Part shown: positions 31,410-40,632 of the stretch, one piece after another
How the letters are laid out: every line of letters begins with the position of its first letter
How positions within the stretch are numbered: position 1 is the stretch's first letter
NCBI GenBank assembly: GCA_046350055.1
Contig: JAXMBC010000001.1
Location: forward strand, 744,001-808,000
Origin: JAEUIE01 sp046350055
GTDB lineage: Bacteria; Planctomycetota; Planctomycetia; Gemmatales; HRBIN36
Direction: 5' to 3'
DNA length: 64,000 nt
Notes under the pieces: model-generated
Told to the model about the DNA's origin: nothing
The model's input: the letters and a program-made list of their open reading frames with translations, nothing else
The model's database searches: none
Position numbers and translations under genes: made by a program

Positions 31410-34337
31410 TCATTTCCCCTTTTTGTTGCCGCGTGCTTCTTCGGCTGCACGTTCGAGGTTGAGGGCGAGGAGTTTGGCGAGTATCTCTTCATCTTTCATA
31501 TCCGGCGGCCAGCCGTAGGCGGCGAAGACGGCTTCGTCGAGTTTCTTGTGGGCGAGGTCGAGCCAGGTGGGGCGGGCGTTGTAGAGTTTGGTGAGGGTGC
31601 GTTCCTTTAGTCGCTTGGCAAAGGCTTCGTCTTTAGGAACGATGCGGGGATAGCGGACGGTGCCGATGCCCTTGGCGTTGGGATTGGTGACATATCGTGC
31701 CCAGGGGCCGGTGGTGGAGCCGGGGAATTCGAGGACTTCCTCTTTCGTCCATTCAGGCGGGTTGAGCCAGTTGTTGCGAAGCGTATCGAGTTCCTTCGCC
31801 GCCGCCGCGATGGCTGCTTCCTGGGCCTTGCTCGGCTTGGGGAAGGGGAAGGTTTCAAAGCAGGTGGTAGGAGTGTAGCGAAGTCCGCTCTCACGTTCCC
31901 TTAGTTGTGAAGTGTTGCCAGGCTCCCTTGTCCAAACTTCATGAACTCTAGAATGAACGGTCCCAAAGAAAGCATAATCGTCTTTTGCAAAAACGATCAA
32001 CTGACAATCGGGATAGCTGCTGCTTGGCAAGAATGCGAAGTATCTATGCTTACTCACACGCTGAGTCACTATGTAGCGATCCAACTTCGAGAGTTTGCTG
32101 TTCATTGTCTTTCGGATATTCCAGTGCAACCACCAATAGTCCCTTGCCTGTTGCTGGTTTGTAGCTTGCCTTTCCGGGTACACTTTCTTCTTGAGATACT
32201 CAAATGGTTTCTCATATAGGGATGCCTGTTCAATTGTTGTTCCGGCTGGATAACTGATGATCCAAACGTCCCTTGCTCGGCGTCCAATATCAAGCCCATT
32301 GAAATAAGGGACAATTACATCACTGTTTGGCTTTAACGTGGGATTGGAGAAGTCGGCGATATACTGCATTGCGATTGCTTCATTAATATCGAACGAGCCT
32401 CGTTTAATTCCGCCCTGGAAGCCGATGTCTTGATTTTCCTTAAGGGCACGAGCAATGGTGACATTCGCATTCTGTGAGAGATTGGAGTTTATTGTTGTGA
32501 CTGGCTGACCATCCAAGAGCCTGTTCTTTTCTTGACCATTGTCGAAGCAGATAATGGATACGTGAACCGTTGCTCCATCAAGAATCCAATTCTGATCAGA
32601 AATGGCGTAGAAGATTGCTCCAGACTTGTTGATCTTGTCAAGCACATGGCTGTTATTTGCCCCACGGATTCCTTGAGTTGCAAGGAGGCCAGCCCGTTTG
32701 CAAAGGCCTTTCTCTATCTGTCTTCTTGCAAGCTCAAACCAGTAGCAACATAGATCAGGTCTGCCATTTAGTTCCTGTTCGTATGTCTTGAACAATGCCT
32801 TCAGGTAATCTTTCGCAAGCATGTTTGATACGAACCTATTCCCCAAGAAAGGCGGGTTCCCCACAATGTAATCCGCCTTCGGCCACACTGGCTCCTTTGG
32901 TCGTTCCGGATTGCTCAGATCGAGAATCGCATCCTTGCATTCGATGGTATCGACAGGGCTGAGGATCGGGTTCTTGTTCACTTCGAACAGGTTCTGGTGC
33001 ATCCACTGCAAGTAGCCGATCCAGATCACCACCTGGGCCAGTTGCTGGGCATAGGGGTTGATCTCGATGCCATGCAGTTGCGTCGGCTTCACCAGCGGAT
33101 AGAACGAAACGCCATGATCGACAGCAAAGGCGATGACTTCCTTCTCCAGATTCATCAGCAGGTTGAGGGCGACGTAGAGGAAGTTGCCGGAGCCGCAGGC
33201 CGGGTCGAGCACGCTAACCTCGGTCAGGCGATGATGGAAGTCCTGCATGTGAGCGTCGAAGCTTTTGCGAGCTGACTTACGGGCTTTCTGATCCTTGCCG
33301 GCATCGCTGACGGTCTTCCAGAGTTTCTCAGCCTTGGCTTTCGCTGCCTCCCATTCCCGTTCCAACGGCTGCATCATCACCGGCTTCAGCAGCGTTTCGA
33401 TATCCTCCCGGCTGGTGTAATGCGCCCCGATCTGCGATCGCTTGGCTGGATCAAGCAACCGTTCAAAGAGGGTGCCGAAGATGGAGGGTTCGACCTGGCT
33501 CCAGTCGTAGCTGGCTGCTTCCATGACCTGGTCGATTTCGTTGGGCTTGAGATCGAACACTTCATGGTCGTTGAAGAGGCCGCCGTTGAAGTAGTCGATA
33601 GCTTCGGGGCCAAAGTCGCCACCAGTGTGCATGGCTTTGAAGAGGTTTTCCAGCCGCCGGGAGAGTTGCTTGGAATCGTTCTTGGCACCGTGTACGAGTT
33701 TGGTGAATAGTTCGTCGGGAAGGAGGTTGATGTCCTCGGCGAACATGCAGAACATCAGCTTCATCAGGAAGTGAGCGATCTTGTCGTTAGGGATGTCCCG
33801 CTTGCGCATGAACTCGGCGAGCTTGGCGAAGCGCTGGGCGGCCCGTTCGGTGAGCTTGGTGGTAGTAAGGGTGGGCCTGAACGATTCGGGATCGGTAAAG
33901 ACCCGCCGCAAGATGCTGAGATTCTCGGGCTTATGGAGACTCTCAAGGTCGAATTCCAGTATGTCTTCAGCGAAACCAGTGAAGTTGGTATGGATAATGA
34001 ACTTATCCATATCGCAGACGATGAGGAGCGGAGGATTCTCCAGATCGTTGCGGTAGAGGAGCAGTTGCTTGTACGCTGCTTTCAGGTCTTTGTGCTTGCC
34101 CTTGTACTCCCACCCGAAATGCTTGCGCATCCAGACATCGGCCCAGCCGTGCCCGCCTTCTTCCTTACGGACGCCCCGTTCAAAGGTGTACCAGGCACCT
34201 TGAGGATCAGCCTCGGCGGGCTTGGGCTGTCCCAGCAGTTCACACAGATCAAGAAAGTGTTGCTGGCAGGCACTGCGTTCGGAGAGCGTGACCTTCTGCC
34301 ATTTATTGATGAATTCTTGTGGGCTTTTAATTGGCAA
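31410..34337 (-). CDS. Single-chain Type IIL restriction-modification enzyme (MmeI-like)
   Basis: 975-residue fused endonuclease and adenine methyltransferase that would cut DNA at a fixed distance from a site it also methylates. The N-terminal nuclease has a PD-(D/E)XK-type motif intact: Asp67, Glu77 and Lys79 in ADVWMRKHFGWEYKG. A helical spacer follows. The methyltransferase has motif I LDPACGSGNF (about 377-386) and motif IV NPPF (494-497). The target-recognition region is about 500-810 and the C-terminal helical region comes last. The recognition part is visibly more AT-rich than the ends (24 G/C of 60 at 32281-32340 against 41 of 60 at 31501-31560), consistent with exchange of specificity. 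It stands alone, as expected for this type. Recognition sequence cannot be read from the protein here. Confidence 0.9.
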   Translation of the reverse strand: MPIKSPQEFINKWQKVTLSERSACQQHFLDLCELLGQPKPAEADPQGAWYTFERGVRKEEGGHGWADVWMRKHFGWEYKGKHKDLKAAYKQLLLYRNDLENPPLLIVCDMDKFIIHTNFTGFAEDILEFDLESLHKPENLSILRRVFTDPESFRPTLTTTKLTERAAQRFAKLAEFMRKRDIPNDKIAHFLMKLMFCMFAEDINLLPDELFTKLVHGAKNDSKQLSRRLENLFKAMHTGGDFGPEAIDYFNGGLFNDHEVFDLKPNEIDQVMEAASYDWSQVEPSIFGTLFERLLDPAKRSQIGAHYTSREDIETLLKPVMMQPLEREWEAAKAKAEKLWKTVSDAGKDQKARKSARKSFDAHMQDFHHRLTEVSVLDPACGSGNFLYVALNLLMNLEKEVIAFAVDHGVSFYPLVKPTQLHGIEINPYAQQLAQVVIWIGYLQWMHQNLFEVNKNPILSPVDTIECKDAILDLSNPERPKEPVWPKADYIVGNPPFLGNRFVSNMLAKDYLKALFKTYEQELNGRPDLCCYWFELARRQIEKGLCKRAGLLATQGIRGANNSHVLDKINKSGAIFYAISDQNWILDGATVHVSIICFDNGQEKNRLLDGQPVTTINSNLSQNANVTIARALKENQDIGFQGGIKRGSFDINEAIAMQYIADFSNPTLKPNSDVIVPYFNGLDIGRRARDVWIISYPAGTTIEQASLYEKPFEYLKKKVYPERQATNQQQARDYWWLHWNIRKTMNSKLSKLDRYIVTQRVSKHRYFAFLPSSSYPDCQLIVFAKDDYAFFGTVHSRVHEVWTREPGNTSQLRERESGLRYTPTTCFETFPFPKPSKAQEAAIAAAAKELDTLRNNWLNPPEWTKEEVLEFPGSTTGPWARYVTNPNAKGIGTVRYPRIVPKDEAFAKRLKERTLTKLYNARPTWLDLAHKKLDEAVFAAYGWPPDMKDEEILAKLLALNLERAAEEARGNKKGK

Positions 34338-34480
34338 TGTTCATCCCTTTCTTTAGTCAGCACACCTTAGCCGAAATAGCAGGGAATGGGAATTGGTTTT
34401 TTGCTGAGGTAGCTTTCGATTTAGGGTTGCTATCGCTGCCTTGAAGACTAACGAGTTGCAGTTCATCATAGAATGATGTG

Positions 34481-34867
34481 ATGAACCCCATTCCGAACGA
34501 TCAGCCACTTGAAACCAGGCCTGCTTCTCCTGCTGTCGAACTTGATCCGCAGGAGGCAGAACTACAACGGCAGGTGCTGGCGCATGTGCGAGAGTTTGGA
34601 TCGCGCAAGTACCAGACGTTTTATACCAAGGCCAAGCAACTGAAAGAGAACGGGCTTGATGCAAATGCTGTGCGTCAGAGTCTGATCCTGGAGTTGCCTC
34701 CACCCGTGGCTGTTCCGGAAGGTGGAGTACATTTCATTTCCAGAGTGCATGCAGCCAAGCAGAAGGCGATTTACCATATCGTGCGCAACGCCGTTGAAGA
34801 TGCCCTGGCCCGTCGTCCGGCACAGTTTCGTGAAGAGCATGCGGCTGCTCCTGCAACACCATCCTGA
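34481..34867 (+). CDS. Hypothetical protein
   Basis: Not recognised; 128 residues, no signal or membrane segment. The N-terminus is Pro-rich and disordered (NPIPNDQPLETRPASPA); a helical core follows (EAELQRQVLAHVREFGSRKYQTFYTKAKQ shortened), then Pro-Pro-Pro and a helix (HAAKQKAIYHIVRNAVEDAL). It is 75 bp before the cysteine desulfurase in the same direction and divergent from the restriction-modification gene. Codon use resembles its neighbours, supporting a real gene. Confidence 0.6.
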   Translation: MNPIPNDQPLETRPASPAVELDPQEAELQRQVLAHVREFGSRKYQTFYTKAKQLKENGLDANAVRQSLILELPPPVAVPEGGVHFISRVHAAKQKAIYHIVRNAVEDALARRPAQFREEHAAAPATPS

Positions 34868-34942
34868 TGACAAGCTCGCCCCGCCCGGTCTCATCACCGC
34901 TGCACTGGTCATCTCGCGGAACGAGATGCCTACAATGTCATC

Positions 34943-36118
34943 ATGTCTTTGAGCCTGCCGATTTACCTGGATAACCATGCGACCACGCGGACTGATCCGC
35001 GGGTGCTGGAGGCCATGTTGCCTTATTTCACGGAACATTATGGCAACGCTGCAAGCAAGATGCATGTGTTTGGGCAGCGGGCAGATGAAGCAGTCAAAGC
35101 TGCACGGACTACCGTCGCACGCATCCTCCAGGCAGAATCGCGTGAGATTATCTTCACCAGCGGAGCGACGGAAAGCAACAACCTGGCCATCAAAGGTGTG
35201 GCCCACGAATACAGCAAGCGAGGCAAGCATCTCATTACCGTGGCCAGCGAGCACAAGGCGGTACTCGATACCTGTGCCCATCTCGAGCGGGATGGCTGGC
35301 AGGTGACGTATGTGCCGGTGGAGCCGACGGGACTGGTTGATCTGGCAAAACTCGAGGCTGCGTTTCAACAGGGCACGGTACTCGTCAGTGTGATGCTGGC
35401 CAATAACGAGATCGGTGTCCTTCAGCCATTGCGGGAGATCGTGCAACTGGCTCATCGTCGCAACATCATTGTGCACACCGATGCCACACAGGCGGTGGGC
35501 AAGGTACCTGTCGATGTGCGGGAGTTGGAGGTCGATCTGCTCAGCTTCACTGCCCACAAGCTCTATGGCCCCAAGGGCATCGGGGCGTTGTTTGTGAGGA
35601 AGCAAGGAGGCAGAGTGCGACTCGATCCTCTGCAGGATGGTGGAGGACATGAACAGGGGTTGCGTTCGGGCACGTTGCCGGTGCCGCTGATCATCGGCTT
35701 TGCCAGTGCATGCGAGCTGGCAATGGCGGAGATGGGAGCAGAAGCGGTGCGTCTGGCGGCACTGCGGGATCGGTTGTGGGCAGGATTGCAATGTATCCCG
35801 GATATTCATCTCAATGGAGTAATGTCACCCCGGCTGCCGGGGAATCTCAATGTCAGCTTCCTGGGGGTGAAAGGGGAGTCGCTGCTTCTGGAACTGCGAG
35901 AGATTGCCCTGAGCTCCGGATCGGCTTGCACCACGATGGACAGCGAGCCGAGCCACGTCTTGCGGGCGCTGGGACTGGATGACGAGATGGCTGATGCAAG
36001 CCTGCGTTTCGGGCTGGGACGGTTTAATACAGCAGAGGAGATTGATTACACGGCGAAGCGGGTAGCGGAGGCGGTGGAGCAGTTGCGGGGGTTGCTCGTG
36101 AAGGAGTCCAGGCACTGA
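34943..36118 (+). CDS. Cysteine desulfurase (IscS/NifS family)
   Basis: PLP enzyme that takes sulfur from cysteine for iron-sulfur clusters or thio-modified tRNA, 391 residues. It opens IYLDNHATTRTDPRVLEAM. The PLP-binding Lys206 lies in SFTAHKLYGPKG, with His and Asp residues of the cofactor pocket nearby (HTDATQAVGK). The sulfur-carrying Cys329 is in SSGSACTTM, a group I-type loop as in IscS/NifS. No iscU, sufB or tRNA thiolase gene is adjacent, so the acceptor is unknown. Start ATG at 34943. Confidence 0.94.
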   Translation: MSLSLPIYLDNHATTRTDPRVLEAMLPYFTEHYGNAASKMHVFGQRADEAVKAARTTVARILQAESREIIFTSGATESNNLAIKGVAHEYSKRGKHLITVASEHKAVLDTCAHLERDGWQVTYVPVEPTGLVDLAKLEAAFQQGTVLVSVMLANNEIGVLQPLREIVQLAHRRNIIVHTDATQAVGKVPVDVRELEVDLLSFTAHKLYGPKGIGALFVRKQGGRVRLDPLQDGGGHEQGLRSGTLPVPLIIGFASACELAMAEMGAEAVRLAALRDRLWAGLQCIPDIHLNGVMSPRLPGNLNVSFLGVKGESLLLELREIALSSGSACTTMDSEPSHVLRALGLDDEMADASLRFGLGRFNTAEEIDYTAKRVAEAVEQLRGLLVKESRH

Positions 36119-36304
36119 TCATACCGGCCTGGATGTCAGCCCACGCAGCATCTTCACCAATTCTGATGGAGTCTATCCCTGAAGTGCAAGAAGCCTGAGG
36201 AGTTCAATCAGAAGCTTAAGGAAATACTGGCGGAGGTGGGTAAGAAGCATGTCGGTTTGCTGGCATGCCCTACCAGATCCAGCAGACGCATGGTGGAGTT
36301 ACCT

Positions 36305-37099
36305 CTACTTACTTGATTTACCAACAACTTTCTCAAGCATTGGCGTGTCCTTGGCATTTGCTATCGCATTGACTATGGCTTTAGCTGGAGTGAGCAGAAT
36401 TGAATCGGTTTGTTTCCCAGCGCTTCTGGAGAGAGTCCCGATCACCTTGCCATTAGTTAAGCTGATAATCGGTGAGCCGCTTTGAGATTGCAATGCGACA
36501 GGAAATGAAAGCTTGATTGTGATGTACTCGGGCTGGATTTTGGAGACGTGGCCCCTCACCGGATTAAAGCCTAGCTCCGCCTTTGCATCCTTGTTTGGAA
36601 AGCAAACTGGTTCACCGAGTATCGGTGCGTCTCTATCATCCAATGCAACGATCCACTGCTTATCTACTTCATTGTCTGCAAGCATTATCAAATAGTCCGA
36701 TTGTAAATCGACGTTGAGTACATTGGAGGTTCCTCCGTTTCCAGGCTTACCAAAACACTTGGAGAATCTAACTGCTTGTATTTTGGTTCGCATATCCAGC
36801 CACGCGGCCTTGATCAGTGCTGGGCCATCGAAGTTAATAAAGTGAGCACTGGTAATACCTACCACACGACCATCTGGTACCGAAACAAGAAATCCTGTGC
36901 CTTGACGCGTTTCCTTCGAGTCCTGCCACAAGAAGGCAGGTTGAAATAATATTGGCTGAGTTGGAGGATTCACTGTTGCGTTGATGAGTACCGTTCCAGG
37001 AACTGTTCGAACTGCTTGCTGTTTATCAAAAAGATAAAGTGAAATCCCTCCAATGATAACTACCAGCAGTACACCGTAACTGCGAACTTTTGACCACAT
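36305..37099 (-). CDS. Membrane-anchored trypsin-like protease-fold protein, AT-rich
   Basis: 264 residues: one N-terminal transmembrane helix (about 7-24), then a chymotrypsin-like fold with a plausible full triad: His86 (GITSAHF, after GTGFLV), Asp135 (LQSDYLIML) and Ser207 in SQSGSPII, in HtrA-like order. No PDZ domain follows. The ATG at 37099 is preceded by GAGGAA at a good distance; an earlier in-frame ATG at 37132 lacks one. Base composition is strikingly AT-rich for this genome (21 G/C of 60 at 36661-36720), suggesting recent acquisition. Next gene upstream is the toxin-antitoxin pair. Target unknown. Confidence 0.75.
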   Translation of the reverse strand: MWSKVRSYGVLLVVIIGGISLYLFDKQQAVRTVPGTVLINATVNPPTQPILFQPAFLWQDSKETRQGTGFLVSVPDGRVVGITSAHFINFDGPALIKAAWLDMRTKIQAVRFSKCFGKPGNGGTSNVLNVDLQSDYLIMLADNEVDKQWIVALDDRDAPILGEPVCFPNKDAKAELGFNPVRGHVSKIQPEYITIKLSFPVALQSQSGSPIISLTNGKVIGTLSRSAGKQTDSILLTPAKAIVNAIANAKDTPMLEKVVGKSSK

Positions 37100-37205
37100 A
37101 TGGAATTCCTCTGCAATCGAACTGTACTGCACAGGTCATGATAATAACTAACATGTCGATAGATGTCTTGCGAATTCAGACTCGACCCAACCGCATGAAG
37201 AGTTG

Positions 37206-37505
37206 TCAACTCAGTCTGCGCCTGTCCCAATACCGAGGGCGGCGATGCTGATGGGCAACTGCCAACACCCAAAGTATCTCATCATACTCAACATACACGA
37301 CAGCGTAAGGAAACCTACGAAAAGGGCACAGCCGCACACCGTCCATATCGGCAGCAAACTGCAAAGGGTTCTCTCGTATTTTTACCAGTGCTGCTTCAAA
37401 TTCGCGAAGAAATTCGCCATCCAGCCCTTTGCGCCTGGTAGCGTAATATTCCAGGACCTCGGCCAGTTCGACTTCTGCATCTTCGTGGAGAATTGCAGGC
37501 TTCAA
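37206..37505 (-). CDS. RelE/ParE-family toxin
   Basis: 99-residue toxin of a type II toxin-antitoxin pair: MKPAILHEDAEVELAEVLEYY then RREFL-type helix (GLDGEFLREFEAAL), and the core strand pattern FRRFPYAVVYVEYDE and ILWVLAVAHQHRRPRYW, the common end of ParE/RelE proteins. The upstream antitoxin gene overlaps it by 4 bp, the usual arrangement. Whether it attacks gyrase (ParE) or ribosome-bound mRNA (RelE) cannot be told. Confidence 0.88.
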   Translation of the reverse strand: MKPAILHEDAEVELAEVLEYYATRRKGLDGEFLREFEAALVKIRENPLQFAADMDGVRLCPFRRFPYAVVYVEYDEILWVLAVAHQHRRPRYWDRRRLS

Positions 37506-37732
37506 GGATGGCTCATCCGCAACTCTGCCAGCACTTGATCAACTGGTCGACCCTTGGCATGACCTTGACGAACCTCGGCCAAGCGTCGTGCAATCTCCAT
37601 CTGCCATGCTTCTTCTACCCCTTCTTCTTCCGGTTCCAGTGTGCTTAGCAGATAGTAGGCGAGTTCGGCACGGTCAATGCCGCTGAGTTCGCCAGCGCGA
37701 GTTTTCATCTGTTCGACAGTCTCAGCCATCAT
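37502..37732 (-). CDS. Addiction-module antitoxin (TIGR02574-like)
   Basis: 76-residue protein with helical N-terminus (TVEQMKTRAGELSGIDRAEL) and the family hallmark EEAWQMEIARRLAEVRQG followed by a short C-terminal tail that would wrap the toxin. Start may be 37732 or the adjacent Met at 37729. It overlaps the toxin by 4 bp, so the two are coupled. Acidic, as antitoxins usually are. Confidence 0.85.
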   Translation of the reverse strand: MMAETVEQMKTRAGELSGIDRAELAYYLLSTLEPEEEGVEEAWQMEIARRLAEVRQGHAKGRPVDQVLAELRMSHP

Positions 37733-37849
37733 GCAACTCCACTCTTTTGTGTATCATACCATGGTAACCAGTGGTTGATCAAGAGAGTGGAGTTGGTGCC
37801 TTGTCGTTTGCCTCTTACTTCGTGCGCGGCTCTCACTTGTGTGTGGCAC

Positions 37850-39232
37850 TTACCGCACGCGGGCCTGGAAGGTGACTTCGCCGCCTTGCTTGGCGGGGAC
37901 GGGGTCCTTGATCTCCCAGCGGAGGACCAGTGAGCCGGCTTCGTTCGTCGTGGTGACGAAGATCGCTTCGCGGGTCGACTTGGCGGTGCCGGGGACATAT
38001 TCAAACCGACTGGCCAGGCTGTCAGCAATGGCGACATCATGAATCGCCTGGCAACTTCCATTCTTGTACTTGATGGTGAAGGTGACCGTATCGCCGATCT
38101 GCGCTTTGTCGGTCGAGACACTCTTGCACACTTCCAGCGGCTCATCGACACAAGGGCCATCGGGTAGTTCGACGCCAACCTGTTCCTTGGCCTGCTCCAG
38201 ACGGGCGATGATCTTCACACCTTCCACGCTCTTGGTGGTGATGGTGCGATCAATGCCGATATCGGCCTGAGCCTTGGCCAAACGCTTGAGGATGATGCCT
38301 TCTTCCAACTGCTTGGCAGGCTGGGCCAGGTCTTTCTTGGCCATCAGGATACCGATGTCTGCCGTGGCGACGCGGTTGGCAGCTTCGTTGAGATTGAGTG
38401 CATCCAGCTGCGTGACTTCACGGAGAGACACGAAGCGGGGCACACACAGGCAGACCGGGTTCGAGGGCAGAATGTGCTTGCTGCCGATACGGTCGCTGTA
38501 GGTCATCACCGTGTCAGAAGGGTTCAGGCCCTTGAGCTTGCCCTTCTCGAAATGGGCTGGGTCGTGGAAGTCGCCACCATCTCGCAGGCACTCTTCGCCC
38601 AGCTTGAAAGGCTTGACTGGAACCACAGGACCGCAAACGGGTTTACCCATGCTCATGCTACGGCCGGCGAGATCATCAGCGGTCGGCTCCTTGTTGCCCC
38701 AGCGGAGGATAGCCACTGGGCGACCGACTTGCTTGGCGAAGGACATGGCATCGAGGCCACCGAGCGGGTCTGCATCAGCGCCGTTGACATTGCCATTCAT
38801 GCCGACAAACGGGCTTTCGGGATCTTCGAGGGTGACCACTTTGGTCACCAGACCACCGTGCAGGGCCACCAGGCCATCCTGCTCCGTGAGGAGAATGGGA
38901 GCAGGGTGATCGGAGGCTTTGAGCTTGGGTGGCAGATAGAGGACGTCAATGGCTTCGAGAGTCGGGTAGAAAGTGAGCCCTGGAGCGTTGGGCAGATTCT
39001 CGACCTTGAGCAGGTATCGTGCGCCGGGCTGCAGGGTGAGATCGCAGGGCAGCTTGCTGGATTTCCAGGTATTGGGAGCAGCCAGGTAGGAGACGGAGGT
39101 GTTGGCATCGCCGGTGAGACGGACATGCAGCTTACCAGGCGGAGGCAGGATGCCAATCTGAGGCCCCTGCGCCGATACCGGGGAGCACCACCAAAGGGCT
39201 ACCAGACAAAGAAGCAGGCTGATCTTACGCAT
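37850..39232 (-). CDS. Secreted envelope protein with DUF11-like repeat
   Basis: 460 residues with a clear signal peptide (MRKISLLLCLVALWWCSPVSA). The first half (about 30-185) shares a domain with the downstream-placed gene at 39403: YPTLEAIDVLYL, ILLTEQDGLVALHGG and ILRWGN. The C-terminal part (about 365-460) is an Ig-like DUF11 domain, with GDTVTFTIKYKNGSCQAIHD and VPAKQGGEVTFQARV. A middle segment (about 270-350) is helical. Such proteins occur at the cell surface of planctomycetes; function unknown. It lies downstream of its paralogue on the same strand with a heptad repeat between them. Confidence 0.8.
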   Translation of the reverse strand: MRKISLLLCLVALWWCSPVSAQGPQIGILPPPGKLHVRLTGDANTSVSYLAAPNTWKSSKLPCDLTLQPGARYLLKVENLPNAPGLTFYPTLEAIDVLYLPPKLKASDHPAPILLTEQDGLVALHGGLVTKVVTLEDPESPFVGMNGNVNGADADPLGGLDAMSFAKQVGRPVAILRWGNKEPTADDLAGRSMSMGKPVCGPVVPVKPFKLGEECLRDGGDFHDPAHFEKGKLKGLNPSDTVMTYSDRIGSKHILPSNPVCLCVPRFVSLREVTQLDALNLNEAANRVATADIGILMAKKDLAQPAKQLEEGIILKRLAKAQADIGIDRTITTKSVEGVKIIARLEQAKEQVGVELPDGPCVDEPLEVCKSVSTDKAQIGDTVTFTIKYKNGSCQAIHDVAIADSLASRFEYVPGTAKSTREAIFVTTTNEAGSLVLRWEIKDPVPAKQGGEVTFQARVR

Positions 39233-39240
39233 GGCGTCAC

Positions 39241-39382
39241 CTTGAGTCCCGAGTGCTGAGCTGTGAGCTGTCAGCTACGACCATCATGAAAACGCGAAGT
39301 CCTGAGTTCCGAGAACTGCGTGCTGAGAGAGTCAACCAGTGGTTCTTCTCAGGACTCAGCACTCAGGACTCAGGACTGATTT
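39241..39382. repeat. Heptad-type inverted repeat between two envelope genes
   Basis: Units such as GAGTGCTGAGCTGTGAGCTGTC (39251-39271, shown in part) and GAAGTCCTGAGTTCCGAG are mirrored by CTCAGGACTCAGCACTCAGG near 39349-39369. It fills the gap between the stop of the 39403 gene and the start of the 37850 gene, so it lies in the leader of the latter. Confidence 0.5.
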
Positions 39383-39402
39383 GATTCGAACCGCCTCGGA
39401 GC

Positions 39403-40632
39403 TTATTTGCCCCAGACAGCCTTGTCGAGCATACCGGGCTTCTCGCGGAAGGCAGGTTGAGGCATGTCATCCATATCGAACCCGAGGCCGCGAGGAGCGG
39501 AGATCGTGGTCAGAGGGAAGGCAGCCTTGGGAGCCTTGGCACCGGGAGGCATCATGGGAGCGCCACCCTGCTGCTGTTGCATCATCATGTAAGCAGCAGG
39601 ATTGACGGGGCCACCAGCACCGGGACCACCAGGGAGAGGCATCTGGCCAGGAGCAGCACCAGGACCACCGGGGCCGAAGGCAGGAGCTGGGCCACCCTGA
39701 GGGGCACCAAACATGCCGGGGGCACTCAGCGGTGGGCTGTTGGGCAGATCGCGGCTGATGTTACCCACGCGGATCACGAGCAGGATGTGGCCACGTCGCA
39801 TGGCTTCAGCGATGGGATCCACACCAGGTTCGAGGCGGGTGCTGGAGAGTTCTTCGGCACCACCAGCCAGGCTCTGGTACTGAGCATCAGGCAGGTAGAT
39901 GACTTTGGTGATGAAGTTGCCTTCGCGAATCTGGCCGAGGTCTTCGTCGGTGAATTCGACAGGCACAGCATTGTGCGAGAGGTAAGCATCGGTCTTGGCG
40001 TTGCTGGGCACCACTTCGATGGTGGGATACAGTTCAACACCAGGACGCCCCTGAATGTCGCTGATCTTCAGACTGTAGATGGCAGCCTGGGAGAAGTTGT
40101 AGCGACCGGGCATGGTGATCTGGCCAGGAGAGAGGACGGGCTTGCCGTCGGGACCCTGCACGTACCAGCCCACCTTGGCATTGACGGGGCCACTGAACTT
40201 GACTTGCGTGCGTTGGCTGAGCAGACCAGCATCAGGCCCACCGGGCAGGTGGCCAAAGCTGTTGACGCGGCCGCCGGTGGTATAGCAACCGGGATCGCCA
40301 CCCATGCCACCCATGGGAGGTGCGCCGGGCAGAGAGCAGGCACCACCGTTGCAGCCACCCATTTGCAGGATGCCTGAGGTGTTGCCATCAAAACCGACCT
40401 GCATGATCGGGGAAGGGCCACCGACGTTAGGCATACCGCCTGCCATCGGGCTCATGCCCTGCCGCATCATGGGAGTATTCCAGGGACCTACGGGCCCGTG
40501 CTCGCTGGAAGCCAGCCGCATGGCACCGTTTTGCATCATTCCAGGTTCATTCAGCATGCCACCATTGGTGTTCATGCAACCGCTGGTAGTGGCGGCAACT
40601 GCCAGAAGGAAACCGGCGACTCGTCGTTTCAT
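39403..40632 (-). CDS. Gly/Pro/Met-rich envelope lipoprotein
   Basis: 409 residues beginning with a lipoprotein signal (MKRRVAGFLLAVAATTSGC, Cys19). Two low-complexity parts rich in Gly, Pro and Met surround a core (about 135-295): GQITMPGRYNF, SDIQGRPGVELYPTIEVV, VPVEFTDEDLGQ and ILLVIRVGN. This core is homologous in order and motifs to the first half of the 37850 protein. The chosen ATG has GGGGAG upstream; a longer frame to 40716 would hide the lipobox behind 28 basic residues. Function unknown; surface structural role inferred. Confidence 0.75.
   Translation of the reverse strand: MKRRVAGFLLAVAATTSGCMNTNGGMLNEPGMMQNGAMRLASSEHGPVGPWNTPMMRQGMSPMAGGMPNVGGPSPIMQVGFDGNTSGILQMGGCNGGACSLPGAPPMGGMGGDPGCYTTGGRVNSFGHLPGGPDAGLLSQRTQVKFSGPVNAKVGWYVQGPDGKPVLSPGQITMPGRYNFSQAAIYSLKISDIQGRPGVELYPTIEVVPSNAKTDAYLSHNAVPVEFTDEDLGQIREGNFITKVIYLPDAQYQSLAGGAEELSSTRLEPGVDPIAEAMRRGHILLVIRVGNISRDLPNSPPLSAPGMFGAPQGGPAPAFGPGGPGAAPGQMPLPGGPGAGGPVNPAAYMMMQQQQGGAPMMPPGAKAPKAAFPLTTISAPRGLGFDMDDMPQPAFREKPGMLDKAVWGK

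Noticed and set aside
34943..36118. Cysteine desulfurase as DndA of a phosphorothioation system beside the restriction enzyme
   Set aside because: No dndB, C, D or E-like gene is nearby, and the neighbouring restriction enzyme is a self-contained Type IIL protein.
36160..36300. Possible gene fragment reading KKPEEFNQKLKEILAEVGKK
   Set aside because: The frame is preceded by a stop codon without a start, is about 45 codons long, and I do not recognise it; it may be a remnant but cannot be supported.
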